From: Verrucomicrobiota bacterium
Lineage (GTDB): Bacteria > Verrucomicrobiota > Verrucomicrobiia > Opitutales > Opitutaceae
Assembly: GCA_023416735.1 (NCBI GenBank)
Contig: JAEZGX010000038.1
Span: 1 to 64,000 of the forward strand
Direction: 5' to 3'
Length of the DNA: 64,000 nucleotides
Shown here: piece by piece, positions 7,528 to 16,218 of the stretch
Position numbering within the stretch: the stretch's first letter is position 1
How the letters are laid out: each line of letters opens with the position of its first letter
Position numbers and translations under genes: made by a program
The notes under the pieces: model-generated
The model's database searches: none
What the model was told of the DNA's origin: nothing
Seen by the model: the letters and a program-made list of their open reading frames with translations, nothing else

Positions 7528-8283
7528 ATGCCCAAACTCCAAGACCTCGTCACTTACGCCGATCGCCTCACGCGCCGCTCCGCTTTCGAAGACGCCCCTG
7601 GCGCGCGCAACGGCCTCCAGGTCGCCAACCGCGGCACCGTTTCCAAGATCGGTGCCGCCGTCGACGCTGGTCTCATCCCTTTCCAACGCGCGGTCGAAGC
7701 CGGCGTCGATTTTCTCATCGTTCATCACGGGATGTTCTGGGACATGCCCCGCCCGATCACCGGCCCTGCCTACGATCGCCTCTCCACGCTCATAACGGGC
7801 AACTGCGCGCTCTACTCCAACCACCTTCCCCTCGATTCTCATCCTCGCATCGGCAACAACGCCCTCCTCGCTCGCCAACTCGGCCTCACCGCCACTCGCG
7901 GTTTTCTCCCCAACGCGGGCGGCGACATCGGACGCATCGCTCTCGCAGGTCGTCTCACCCGCGCCGCCCTCCGCGCTAAACTCGAAAAACTCTACTCTCG
8001 CGTGATCGCGATCGAATACGGCTCGCCCACCCCGCGCGAGATCGCCTTCTGCAGCGGCAGCGGCAACAGCGCGGTTCCCGTCCTTCGTGATGCCGGCGTG
8101 GATACACTCGTTACCGGCGAACTTCGCGAAGAGTGGTTCAACCGCGCCCAGGAGGATAAACTCAACCTCTACCTCTGCGGCCACTACGCGACCGAGGTCC
8201 ACGCCGTTCAGGCCCTCGCCGCCAACCTCGCGAAAAAATTCAACCTTCCGTGGGAGTTCATCGCCACCGATAATCCGCTTTGA
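7528..8283 (+). CDS. Nif3-like dinuclear metal centre protein
   Basis: A 251-residue protein of the NIF3/YbgI family, which forms hexameric toroids with a two-metal site; the function is still debated (GTP cyclohydrolase-like or metal-insertion roles have been proposed). Metal ligands are visible as FLIVHHGMFW (His66, His67), SNHLPLDSH, and GHYATEVHAVQAL near the C-terminus. I chose the ATG at 7528 (MPKLQDLVTYADRL); upstream codons in the same frame lie within the word repeat and are not credible coding sequence. It is transcribed in the same direction as aroQ. Confidence 0.92.
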   Translation: MPKLQDLVTYADRLTRRSAFEDAPGARNGLQVANRGTVSKIGAAVDAGLIPFQRAVEAGVDFLIVHHGMFWDMPRPITGPAYDRLSTLITGNCALYSNHLPLDSHPRIGNNALLARQLGLTATRGFLPNAGGDIGRIALAGRLTRAALRAKLEKLYSRVIAIEYGSPTPREIAFCSGSGNSAVPVLRDAGVDTLVTGELREEWFNRAQEDKLNLYLCGHYATEVHAVQALAANLAKKFNLPWEFIATDNPL

Positions 8284-8343
8284 CGCGAACTGCCGGACGC
8301 CGCTCCGTCGACACCGCGGGTTCAGACGCAAAAATCCTTCTTT

Positions 8344-8376
8344 CCCCTTTCGTGTATTTCGTGTGTTTCGTGGTGA
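8344..8376. repeat. TTTCGTGT word repeat
   Basis: A short tract of TTTCGTGT-like words between the Nif3-like gene and aroQ. Related tracts occur at 12403-12436, 27241-27310 and, inverted, 2938-2965. It appears to be part of a dispersed intergenic repeat family. Confidence 0.5.
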
Positions 8377-8389
8377 TCCGCTCCCCTCG

Positions 8390-8818
8390 ATGAAACGTCT
8401 CGCCATCCTCAACGGCCCCAACCTCGACCGCCTCGGCAAACGCGAGCCCGAGATCTACGGGCGCGCCACCCTCGCCGACCTTGAGCACGCTCTTCGCGCC
8501 GAATTCTCCTCCGCCGCCCAGCTCGAGTTTTTCCAATCGAACCACGAGGGCGCGCTCATCGACAAAATCGCCGCGCTCGCCGAAGCGAAATTCGACGGCC
8601 TCGTCCTTAATGGCGCCGCTTTCACGCACACGAGCGTCGCCCTCCGCGACGCCCTCGCCGGCTCCGGCCTGCGCTGCGTCGAGGTCCACATTTCCAACAT
8701 CTACAAGCGCGAGGAATTCCGCCATGTTTCCCTCACCGCGCCCGTGTGCGTCGCCGTCATCACCGGACTCGGTCTCGAAGGCTATCACGCTGCCGTTCGC
8801 TTCCTGCTGAAATCGTGA
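8390..8818 (+). CDS. aroQ: 3-dehydroquinate dehydratase, type II
   Basis: A 142-residue type II dehydroquinase, catalysing the third step of the shikimate pathway (3-dehydroquinate to 3-dehydroshikimate). The family motifs are complete: ILNGPNLDRLGKREPEIYG with catalytic Tyr23, VLNGAAFTHTSVALRDAL, and VEVHISNIYKREEFR with catalytic His100. The ATG at 8390 is supported by the canonical MKRLAILNGPN start. The stop overlaps the start of the downstream NusG-like gene (TGATG at 8816-8820), so the two are translationally linked. Confidence 0.96.
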   Translation: MKRLAILNGPNLDRLGKREPEIYGRATLADLEHALRAEFSSAAQLEFFQSNHEGALIDKIAALAEAKFDGLVLNGAAFTHTSVALRDALAGSGLRCVEVHISNIYKREEFRHVSLTAPVCVAVITGLGLEGYHAAVRFLLKS

Positions 8819-9360
8819 TGTCGGTCGATTCGTCCCCGCGCGACGTTCGGCCATCGTTCGCGCCCGCTCCCGAAGGCCACGCCTGGATCGTCTGCCACAC
8901 CAAACCGCGCTGCGAAAAAAAATTCGCCGCGCTCATGAGTGCCGAGCGCATGTCGCACTACCTGCCTGTCGTCTCGAGCGTGCGAAAATACCAGTCGCAA
9001 ACGAAGCGCTTCACCAAGCCGCTCTTCGCCGGCTACGTCTTCGCCTGCGTGCCCGACGACCGCAAAGCCCGCATCTACCAGCAAGACCTCCTCGCTCGCG
9101 CCATTCCCATCGACGACGAAGCGCGCTTCCTCCGTCAGCTCGAAGACGTGAAACTCATCGTCGCTTCCGGCTACGAGCTGTCCGTCATGCCGCTTCTTTC
9201 CCGCGGCCGGCGCGTGAAAATCGTTGGCGGTCCGCTGCATGGCCTCGAGGGTTTCGTCGACGATCCATCGAACCCCCGCGGAATCGTGCTGTCCGTTGAC
9301 GTGCTCCGCCAAGGCCTCCTTGTCCGAGTCCCCGCCGAGAGCTTGGAAGCTCTTCCCTAG
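8818..9360 (+). CDS. NusG-family transcription antitermination paralogue
   Basis: A 180-residue protein with an NGN domain (about residues 22-120, beginning GHAWIVCHTKPRCEKKFA) and a C-terminal KOW motif (GRRVKIVGGPLHGLEGFV). The start at 8818 overlaps the aroQ stop. Housekeeping nusG normally sits with secE and rplK; this copy lies with aroQ and an outer-membrane protein gene, so it is more likely a specialised paralogue of the RfaH/LoaP/UpxY kind that helps RNA polymerase through selected operons. Its targets are unknown. It could still be the only NusG of the genome, which the window cannot exclude. Confidence 0.82.
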   Translation: MSVDSSPRDVRPSFAPAPEGHAWIVCHTKPRCEKKFAALMSAERMSHYLPVVSSVRKYQSQTKRFTKPLFAGYVFACVPDDRKARIYQQDLLARAIPIDDEARFLRQLEDVKLIVASGYELSVMPLLSRGRRVKIVGGPLHGLEGFVDDPSNPRGIVLSVDVLRQGLLVRVPAESLEALP

Positions 9361-9498
9361 CGTGGTGTTCTAGAGATAGTCCGTAATTTATTCTGCCACT
9401 GTCAGCGTAGCGAAGATTCCCTCTATGCGTCCGCCTCGCGTCGCCGCACCCCGCGGCCGGCCGTTTCCCGCGCCCCGCTAAACCCCTTCTCACGCTTC

Positions 9499-10464
9499 AT
9501 GCCCGCTACTCGTCACCCTTTGCTCCAGACCGTCCTCTTCTTCTTGAGCATCGCCGCAGCCGCGCCGCTTTCCGCTGCGACCCTGCCCCCGCAGGAAGAG
9601 CCGGCGCCCCGACCCGGCGACGACGCTGATCCTTCTCCCGCCGCCCGCGTGCTCGCCATGCCGCGCGAAGCCTTCGACTCCTCGCGCCGCGCCCTCGCCA
9701 GCTTCATCGATAATCTTCCCGAACTCCCCGACCTCGGCCTGCCGAACTTCGATCGTTCCGGCGATTTCCGTCTCTATCTTCGTCCCCGCTTCGGCGATCT
9801 GCGCGACGAGGATTATTTCCGCATGCTCGTCGGCGCGCGCGTGAAGGTTAGCGAGCGTCTCGAGAGCAGCGCGGAGATTGGCACTTATGTCACCAACGGC
9901 CTCCGCGACTACGCCGGCAACGGCCTCTACCAATTCCGCACCGGCCTCAAATACGAGTTGGCCACGTCTCCCGACGAGGGCTGGTCCTTCGGCCTCGATT
10001 GGGTCACGCCCGTCAGCCGTCCCCCGCTCAACATCACCGACGGTCTTCGCCACACGCTGCCTTACGTCACCTACACGCGCACGCTTTCCCCCAAACACTC
10101 TCTCGTCGGCTTCGTCACGCTCGGCGCTGACTTCATCGATCACACGAGCCTCCCCGAATACCTCGCCGAAAATCAACTTCGCGCGAACAATCTCATTCTC
10201 ACGCTCGGTATCGCGCGCGAATGGCGCCGGATGCACGTCATCATTCGCGTTTTCGACGCCAACACCGCACCTCTTAGCGGCGAATCCGAAAACGTCTTCG
10301 GCATTCGTCCCAGCATCGGCGTCCCCATTCTTCGCCGTCCCGACGGCTCTCCGCGCGCCACGGTCACATTCGAAACTCGCGCTGTCTGGGGCCCCGACGG
10401 TTTCGAAACCGGACTCAACACTCGCGTCCGCTTCGACATCCGTTACCGCCGCGGCGGCGAGTAG
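9499..10464 (+). CDS. predicted outer-membrane beta-barrel protein
   Basis: A 321-residue protein with a Sec signal peptide (hydrophobic core in residues 8-25, cleavage probably after PLSAA). A proline-rich linker follows (PPQEEPAPRPGDDADPSP), then from about residue 85 a regular alternation of polar and aromatic residues ending in RVRFDIRYRRGGE, as in beta-barrels. I do not recognise a named family. It follows the NusG paralogue by 138 bases in the same direction, so co-regulation is possible. Confidence 0.65.
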   Translation: MPATRHPLLQTVLFFLSIAAAAPLSAATLPPQEEPAPRPGDDADPSPAARVLAMPREAFDSSRRALASFIDNLPELPDLGLPNFDRSGDFRLYLRPRFGDLRDEDYFRMLVGARVKVSERLESSAEIGTYVTNGLRDYAGNGLYQFRTGLKYELATSPDEGWSFGLDWVTPVSRPPLNITDGLRHTLPYVTYTRTLSPKHSLVGFVTLGADFIDHTSLPEYLAENQLRANNLILTLGIAREWRRMHVIIRVFDANTAPLSGESENVFGIRPSIGVPILRRPDGSPRATVTFETRAVWGPDGFETGLNTRVRFDIRYRRGGE

Positions 10465-10533
10465 CCGCGTCCGATCGGAGGGAGCGCGGTGGCCTCGCTG
10501 CGCTTTTGAAAGGATGCGCCTTCGCCCCTCCCT

Positions 10534-11049
10534 TTATCCCCACGTCATCCAGACAATCTTCCCAAGGTGCATCGTCGCGCACGCCGCCAAGGCCGCCACG
10601 ACGTCGTCCATCACCACTCCCCATCCCGCCGGCAGATCCTGCAGCCGTTTTATTCCAAACGGCTTCAAGATATCAAACACCCGAAACAGCCCCAGTCCGA
10701 TCAACAACAGCGCCCACTGCGGCACCACCCCCATCAGCGCCGGCCAACCGAGGAAACACAGCGGCATCGCCACGAATTCGTCCAGGATCACCTGACCCGG
10801 ATCGCGCTTCCCCAATCGAAACTCCGCCTCTCCGCACAACGCCACTGCCAGATACACGCCGACCGCGCTAAAGATCAGCGCGGCCACCGGCCCGAGCGGA
10901 TGGAAGAACACCGTGAAATAAAGCAACCCCGCGACCGAGCCCCATGTTCCGGGCGCCGGCAGCTTTCGCCCCACCGGTCCCAACGTCGCACACGTCAGGA
11001 CCGTTTTCGTCGGCAAAAACCTCGGCCAGATCGGCTGCCTCCAACGCAT
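10534..11049 (-). CDS. pgpA: phosphatidylglycerophosphatase A
   Basis: A 171-residue membrane phosphatase of the PgpA family that removes phosphate from phosphatidylglycerol phosphate. The N-terminal ATLGPVGRKLPAPGTWGS motif, the DEFVAMPL segment and the FDILKPFGIKRLQDLPAGWG region are diagnostic. Several hydrophobic helices are present. It begins only 4 bases after the stop of pgsA on the same strand, so the two consecutive enzymes of phosphatidylglycerol synthesis form one operon. Confidence 0.95.
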   Translation of the reverse strand: MRWRQPIWPRFLPTKTVLTCATLGPVGRKLPAPGTWGSVAGLLYFTVFFHPLGPVAALIFSAVGVYLAVALCGEAEFRLGKRDPGQVILDEFVAMPLCFLGWPALMGVVPQWALLLIGLGLFRVFDILKPFGIKRLQDLPAGWGVVMDDVVAALAACATMHLGKIVWMTWG

Positions 11050-11053
11050 CGTC

Positions 11054-11650
11054 TCAACTCATCACCACGTGACCGTGCCGCCGGAAATACGTCGCCCCCG
11101 AGGTGATCGTCAGCACCGCCGAAAACGCATACAGCCCGATGCCTATCCAGTTTACGGATACAACCCACCAGGCCTGATCCCCCTGAAACAGCTCCGCAAA
11201 ATCACGCCCAAACATCCGTGAGCCCAACAGCCAGCCGATCGCATTGAGTTGGATGAAGGTCTTTATTTTCCCACCCGCATCCGCCTCCACCACGATCCCC
11301 TTCGCCGCCGCTGCCATTCGCAATCCCGACACCACAAACTCCCGGCACAGGATGCACAACAGCGCGACCATCGCCTCGATCTGGTGCCCCATGAAGTAAT
11401 TCCCGTTCACCAGCGCGATCATCACGCCGAGCACCATCACCTTGTCGATGACCGCATCCATGAACCGCCCGAAATTCGACACCTGACCGCTCTCGCGCGC
11501 CAGTTTCCCATCGAGCCAGTCCGTCAACGCTGCCGCGATGAACAACCAGAACGCCAGCGTCGCCGCCCACTGAAATTCGGCATACATCAACGCCACAATG
11601 GCGAACATCGCCGGCAGTCGGGAAAAGGTCAGGATGTTCGGTAGGTTCAT
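11054..11650 (-). CDS. pgsA: CDP-diacylglycerol-glycerol-3-phosphate 3-phosphatidyltransferase
   Basis: A 198-residue CDP-alcohol phosphotransferase. The signature D-x2-D-G-x2-A-R-x8-G-x3-D-x3-D is complete at DWLDGKLARESGQVSNFG, followed by RFMDAVIDK. The start MNLPNILTFSRL is the classic PgsA N-terminus, so I reject the much longer open frame upstream. The enzyme makes phosphatidylglycerol phosphate, the substrate of PgpA encoded just downstream. About six membrane helices are visible. Confidence 0.96.
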   Translation of the reverse strand: MNLPNILTFSRLPAMFAIVALMYAEFQWAATLAFWLFIAAALTDWLDGKLARESGQVSNFGRFMDAVIDKVMVLGVMIALVNGNYFMGHQIEAMVALLCILCREFVVSGLRMAAAAKGIVVEADAGGKIKTFIQLNAIGWLLGSRMFGRDFAELFQGDQAWWVVSVNWIGIGLYAFSAVLTITSGATYFRRHGHVVMS

Positions 11651-11719
11651 GCGAAGCGAAGACCCGCCAACCACACGCCAATCCGGGCCGATGGCAATAG
11701 CAGACACCCCGCGCCTCGT

Positions 11720-11748
11720 GTAGGGCGGGCTCTCCCGACCCCGCCGTC
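11720..11748. repeat. GTAGGGCGGG...CCCCGCCGTC hairpin repeat
   Basis: A second copy of the element at 3536-3565, here in the divergent gap between pgsA and coaD. The arms GGGCGGG and CCCCGCC flank a short loop. Confidence 0.6.
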
Positions 11749-11848
11749 GCACCGCACAAAACCTGCATCGCCGCCTGCTCGCAAAACGCCTCGCCCCAAA
11801 AACCGCATCGCCACACCCCGACCGTTTCCCTTTCCTCCCCGGCACATC

Positions 11849-12328
11849 ATGCGCCACTGCCTCTACCCTGGCACGTTCGACCCCATCACCTACGGGCACC
11901 TCGACGTGCTCGCCCGCGCCGCCAAGCTCTTCGATCGCGTCACCGTTTCGATCGCCGAAAACGCCGGCAAAGGTCCGCTCTTCTCTGCCGCCGAGCGCAT
12001 GGAGCTCATCAAGCCCAACGTCGCCCATCTCTCCAACGTCAGCGTCACGTCCTTCTCCAATCTGCTCGTCGAGTTCGCCGTCTCGCAAAACGCCATCGCC
12101 GTCATCCGCGGCCTTCGCGCATTCTCCGACTTCGAATTCGAATTCAACATGGCGCTCATGAACCGCCACCTCGAGCCACGCATCGAAACGATCTTCGTGA
12201 TGCCCAACGAGCAGTTCAGCTACACCAGCTCCTCGCTCGTAAAACAGGTGGCCAAGTTCGGCGGCGACGTCACCCACTTCGTCCCTCCCAACGTCGCCGA
12301 CGCCCTCAAAGCCGCCTACGCCCGCTAA
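11849..12328 (+). CDS. coaD: phosphopantetheine adenylyltransferase
   Basis: A 159-residue CoaD, catalysing the penultimate step of coenzyme A synthesis. The nucleotidyltransferase start YPGTFDPITYGHLDVL contains the GH of the (H/T)xGH motif. IRGLRAFSDFEFEFNMALMN and FSYTSSSLVKQVAKFGGDV are the substrate-binding and SxSSxxR-like regions. Length and start are standard. It is divergent from pgsA and convergent with the haem-binding protein gene. CoaB is also encoded in this window (34240-34905) but not nearby. Confidence 0.97.
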   Translation: MRHCLYPGTFDPITYGHLDVLARAAKLFDRVTVSIAENAGKGPLFSAAERMELIKPNVAHLSNVSVTSFSNLLVEFAVSQNAIAVIRGLRAFSDFEFEFNMALMNRHLEPRIETIFVMPNEQFSYTSSSLVKQVAKFGGDVTHFVPPNVADALKAAYAR

Positions 12329-12402
12329 AGCGTTTGCATCAGAACGGCGGTCATCTCAGCGGACCACTCCGTAGTCTCTCTGTCTCGCGCTCAGATCGGT
12401 GC

Positions 12403-12436
12403 TCGTTCGTGCCCCTTCGTGTCGTTTCGGGGTTCA
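12403..12436. repeat. TTCGTG word repeat
   Basis: A short tract (CGTTCGTGCCCCTTCGTGTC and following) between coaD and its terminator, related to 8344-8376. Confidence 0.4.
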
Positions 12437-12467
12437 CAAAAACACGCCTCCGGCCCGACTCGCCGAC

Positions 12468-12508
12468 GGCGTCAAAGCAGGTGAGTGTATTCACTTTGCT
12501 CTGACGCC
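12468..12508. terminator. intergenic stem-loop between coaD and the haem-binding protein gene
   Basis: A long imperfect hairpin: GGCGTCAAAGCAGGTGA pairs with TCACTTTGCTCTGACGCC around a six-base loop. It lies between convergent genes and could end transcription from both sides, although no T-run follows on either strand. Confidence 0.55.
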
Positions 12509-12520
12509 GCTCCGCCCCGC

Positions 12521-15500
12521 TCAAAGCGATTTCCGCAAGGCCCGCGGCACATTCGCTCCGGGGCCGGCGCTTTCGTCACGATCGAGCTCCGCGAGAAACT
12601 CGATCAAGTCCCGCAGCTCGGTCTTCGTCAGGACCACGCCGTAGATCTCCGGCATCGACGAGGGCGCGCTTTCCCGCGTAGCGATATCAGCCTTCTTCAC
12701 TTCCGTGACTTTCCCATCGGCGTCGCGCAACCGCACGCTTGTGGACGTTTCCTCCGCCACCGTTCCGCCCACGACGCCCCCCGATTTCAACGTCACGACG
12801 ATGCTGTCGTAACCGGGCGCGATCGTCGCATTCGGTTTCACCACCGCTTCCAACAATTGCTCGCGCGTCATCTGCTTGCCCACCGAGCCCAGCGGCGGAC
12901 CGGCATCACCGCCGCCACCGCCAGCCGTATGGCAGCGCACACACGCCATCACCGGCTGCCCCCAGAAAATCCGCGCTCCCGCCCGCGCGTTGCCACCTTC
13001 CAACGCCACGCGGTAAGGCGCCAGCGGATCGGTGCTGCTCGCCAGCGCCGCTTCGCGTTGTTCAAGCGCCCGTTTGATCTCCGCATTCTCGCGCTTGGCC
13101 GCCACGTCGAGCAGTTCAAGCTGCGCCGCAGCCGGAATCTTTCCTTGCTCCAGCTTCGCCAATTGCTCCTTCAACAATCGGTCCGTCGAAGGATGGGTTG
13201 AAGACGCGAGCGCTTTGTAAGCCGCTTTCTGCTCTTCTCCGTTCCCTTCCTTCACCAGCCGCTCGAGTAAGGGCGCCGCCGTCTCCGGCGAAATCCGCGC
13301 CGCCACCGGCAGCGCCGCCAATCGCAACGCCGGGGCATCCGATTCCCCGGCGAGCTTCACCAAATCCGCAACACGCGGATCCTTCAACTCGTCCAACGCA
13401 TTGAACGCCGCCGCCCGCGCTTCGCCCGTCTGGGTCGAATCGCGCACCACCGCCACCAGCGTATCCGCCGCGCCACGACCTTCCAGCGCCTTCACCGTCG
13501 CCAGCGCCGCCAGCTGCACTTCTTCCGGCGATCCCGCTGCAAACAATGCCGGCATCGCTTGCTCGATCGCCCGACGCGCCACCGCGACGTCGCGCACATT
13601 CGTCTCCAGCGGCCGGAAAACGCCCGCCACGCGATCGCGCGCCGGCGGCTTGGGCCAAAGCGCGAGCTGCGCCAGCGCTTCCGCCCGCAGCTTCGGCGAT
13701 CCTCCGTTCCGCGCCGCATAGCTCGCCAGCGCCGTCGCCTGCTCCGGCTGCCCCAAACGGAAATTGGCGTTGATCACCCGCAACATCGTCGGCTCGTCCG
13801 CCACTGGATTTGCCAGCACCGACGCGAGCTCGGCCATCGCTCCGTTGATCGGCGCATCGTTGATCGCGATCGCCGCTTCGCGCACAATCCCGCGATCCGC
13901 ATCGCGAAGGAAGAGCGCGATCTCCGGCCGACCAAGTCGACGCAGCGCCAGCAACACGCCCATCCGCACCGCCCGCGAATCCGAACGCGCCGCGTCCGCG
14001 AGCGCCGCCAAATTATTCGAACCGGCCAACCCCATCACGGCCGCATGCCGCAGGTATTCGTCTTCGTCGTTGTTCTCCTTCAACAACGCAAGCAGCGGCT
14101 CCGCCGCTTCCGGCCGCTTCAATTTGCCCAGGCTCTGCGCCGCAAAAAATCGCACGCGCGCACTTTCATCCTTCAACCGCGCCACGAGATCCTCGAACGC
14201 TTCCGCCACTTGATGATCGCCCAGCAGTTTCGCCGCCTGCGCCCGCACTTCCGGATCGCGGTCCGCGAGGAGCGGTTTGATCTCCGCGATCGCCTGTCGG
14301 TGCTTCGTCGCCAACTGACCCAAGCCCCACGTCGCATGCCAGCGCGCATACGCCGAGCCCTCGCCCTGCTTCAACACCTGCAAAAATCGCGCGATGCTTT
14401 CCGCTCCGCGTTCCGCCAAGGTGAACTGAGCCTCCAGCCGCACGCGCCAGTCGGCATGACCCAGCAGCCGCGCCAGTTCGTCAGCCGATTTCCGCGTGAA
14501 ATCCGACGCGATGATCTGCTTCGTCTCGCGCACGAGCGGATCGTTCACCCGCTCCGGATCCGCGATCGTGTAGATCCGCCCACGCTTCGACTTCGGCCAG
14601 CCTTCCGCCCAATCCGAATAATACACGCGTCCATCCGGCCCGAAACGCACGTCCGTCGGCAGCGCCGACGTTAAAAACGGCTTCGCATCCGCGATCTCAT
14701 ACGACGCCCCCTTCGGCTTGAGACGATAATCGTAAATGCCGCTGCTCGAGATGCTGCCTTTGAAATGCGTGATCAAAATCGCGCCCTTGAATGAAGGGTT
14801 CAAACCCGTGCCGGGATAATACGCGACGCCCGACGGGCCGTCCTCGATGTTACAAATTGGAGCCAGCATGTAGCTGGGCTGCTCCGGATTCCGCGGGTGC
14901 CACATCTTCTCGCTGTTCCAGGGTCCCGCATCGCCGAGTGGGGCAAATTGCCAACCGATCGTCCAACCGCTGTCCCCGCCTTCCACGATGTGCACCAGTC
15001 GCTCCTCGTCGCCTTGATCCGAGTCGTTGTCTCCCGTGAACAGATCGCCGTTCTCCGTAAACAGAAGGCTCTGCGGATTCCGCATGCCCGTCGCAAACAG
15101 CTCCAATTGCGAGCCGTCCGGATTCATCCGAAACACAGAGCCCGTATCCGCTACCTCGATTCGGCCACCTTCCTTCGTCGGCACGCTCGCGCCACGGTCG
15201 CCCACGCTGAAATAGATCTTTCCATCCGGTCCAAACGTGAGCCCATGCAGGTCGTGCCCCGTGTAATTGAAACGCACGCCATACCCGCGCGAGATTTCGG
15301 TCCGTGTCTCCGCCTTCTCCGCGCCCGTGAATTTCCACACGCTCGGAATATTCGTAAACCACACTTCCCCGCGGCGGATCATCACGCCCGACGCAATGCC
15401 ATCCAACGGCGAATTGAATCCATCCGCATAGATCGTCGAGAAGTCCGCCTTGCCATCGCCATTCCGGTCTTCGACCAGCCGCAACAACTCCGACTCGATC

Positions 15501-15940
15501 GACAACTCCTTTTCCCCCGCTTCGCCAAACGCCTTCCTGATCAACGCCGAACGATCTTCGATCGTCCGTGCCGCCAGATCGTCTTCGAGCATCCAAAGGT
15601 AATCGCGGATATCCAACACGCTCGTGCGATACCGATACGTCTCCGCCACAAACACGCGCCCGCGTTCGTCGATGTTGAACGCCACCGGATTCGCCAGCAT
15701 CGGCTCCGCCGCCCACAACGACGCCCGCAGCCCCGGCGCCAGCTTCATCCGCTCGATCGCCTGCTGGCCTTCGTTCGACGCTGGCGCCACCTCGGGCTCC
15801 GCCACCCGCGTCCCCATCTCCTTGATCACCCCTACGCCTTCATCAGCGCCGGGTTGCAATTCCGCGGCGCGCACGCTCGCGGAAAAAACCAAACAGCTGG
15901 CGGCCAGCGCCAGCACTCGCAAAGGCAAGGGAAACGACAT
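12521..15940 (-). CDS. PVC-type haem-binding dehydrogenase-like protein with HEAT repeats
   Basis: An 1139-residue exported protein of the kind common in Planctomycetes and Verrucomicrobia. A signal peptide ends near residue 25. Residues of about 60-480 form a sugar-dehydrogenase-like beta-propeller (AETYRYRTSV, GDRGASVPT, GMRNPQSLLFTENGDLF, DNDSDQGDEE). Residues 490-960 are alpha-helical HEAT-like repeats (DPEVRAQAAKLLGDHQVAEA and similar). A C-terminal cytochrome c-like domain holds the haem motif CVRCH (Cys1000-His1004) and ends near IEFLAELD. The substrate is unknown. The gene stands alone, with convergent coaD downstream. Confidence 0.93.
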   Translation of the reverse strand: MSFPLPLRVLALAASCLVFSASVRAAELQPGADEGVGVIKEMGTRVAEPEVAPASNEGQQAIERMKLAPGLRASLWAAEPMLANPVAFNIDERGRVFVAETYRYRTSVLDIRDYLWMLEDDLAARTIEDRSALIRKAFGEAGEKELSIESELLRLVEDRNGDGKADFSTIYADGFNSPLDGIASGVMIRRGEVWFTNIPSVWKFTGAEKAETRTEISRGYGVRFNYTGHDLHGLTFGPDGKIYFSVGDRGASVPTKEGGRIEVADTGSVFRMNPDGSQLELFATGMRNPQSLLFTENGDLFTGDNDSDQGDEERLVHIVEGGDSGWTIGWQFAPLGDAGPWNSEKMWHPRNPEQPSYMLAPICNIEDGPSGVAYYPGTGLNPSFKGAILITHFKGSISSSGIYDYRLKPKGASYEIADAKPFLTSALPTDVRFGPDGRVYYSDWAEGWPKSKRGRIYTIADPERVNDPLVRETKQIIASDFTRKSADELARLLGHADWRVRLEAQFTLAERGAESIARFLQVLKQGEGSAYARWHATWGLGQLATKHRQAIAEIKPLLADRDPEVRAQAAKLLGDHQVAEAFEDLVARLKDESARVRFFAAQSLGKLKRPEAAEPLLALLKENNDEDEYLRHAAVMGLAGSNNLAALADAARSDSRAVRMGVLLALRRLGRPEIALFLRDADRGIVREAAIAINDAPINGAMAELASVLANPVADEPTMLRVINANFRLGQPEQATALASYAARNGGSPKLRAEALAQLALWPKPPARDRVAGVFRPLETNVRDVAVARRAIEQAMPALFAAGSPEEVQLAALATVKALEGRGAADTLVAVVRDSTQTGEARAAAFNALDELKDPRVADLVKLAGESDAPALRLAALPVAARISPETAAPLLERLVKEGNGEEQKAAYKALASSTHPSTDRLLKEQLAKLEQGKIPAAAQLELLDVAAKRENAEIKRALEQREAALASSTDPLAPYRVALEGGNARAGARIFWGQPVMACVRCHTAGGGGGDAGPPLGSVGKQMTREQLLEAVVKPNATIAPGYDSIVVTLKSGGVVGGTVAEETSTSVRLRDADGKVTEVKKADIATRESAPSSMPEIYGVVLTKTELRDLIEFLAELDRDESAGPGANVPRALRKSL

Positions 15941-16218
15941 GGGGGGATGTGACCGTAGTAAGACGCATCACTCATGCAAGGGTCGCAACATGCGATCTAT
16001 TTCCCCACGTTTACGCTCTTTATCTGCAAAATGCCCCTCCGGGGGCGGCTCCCGCCCACATCGTCAACTTCGCTAGACTCACCGCCGCCTTCGCATGCGC
16101 CTCATCTTCAAACACCCGCGTCACAAACCCTCCTTCCCGCCGCCGGCTTCTCCTCCGTCTATCGACACCCACTGCGCGTCCGCGCGACCACGTCAGTGAT
16201 CACCAACATCGGAAATCC

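Noticed and set aside
6298..8439. A 713-codon open frame on the minus strand opposite the PKS and Nif3-like genes
   Set aside because: It is antisense to genes with clear catalytic motifs. Its Glu/Gly/Ala-rich composition is what GC-rich codon bias leaves on the opposite strand.
15941..16218. Possible small plus-strand gene between the haem-binding protein and the SDR
   Set aside because: The open frames there are Pro/Ser/Arg-rich, lack a start context and show no recognisable motif.
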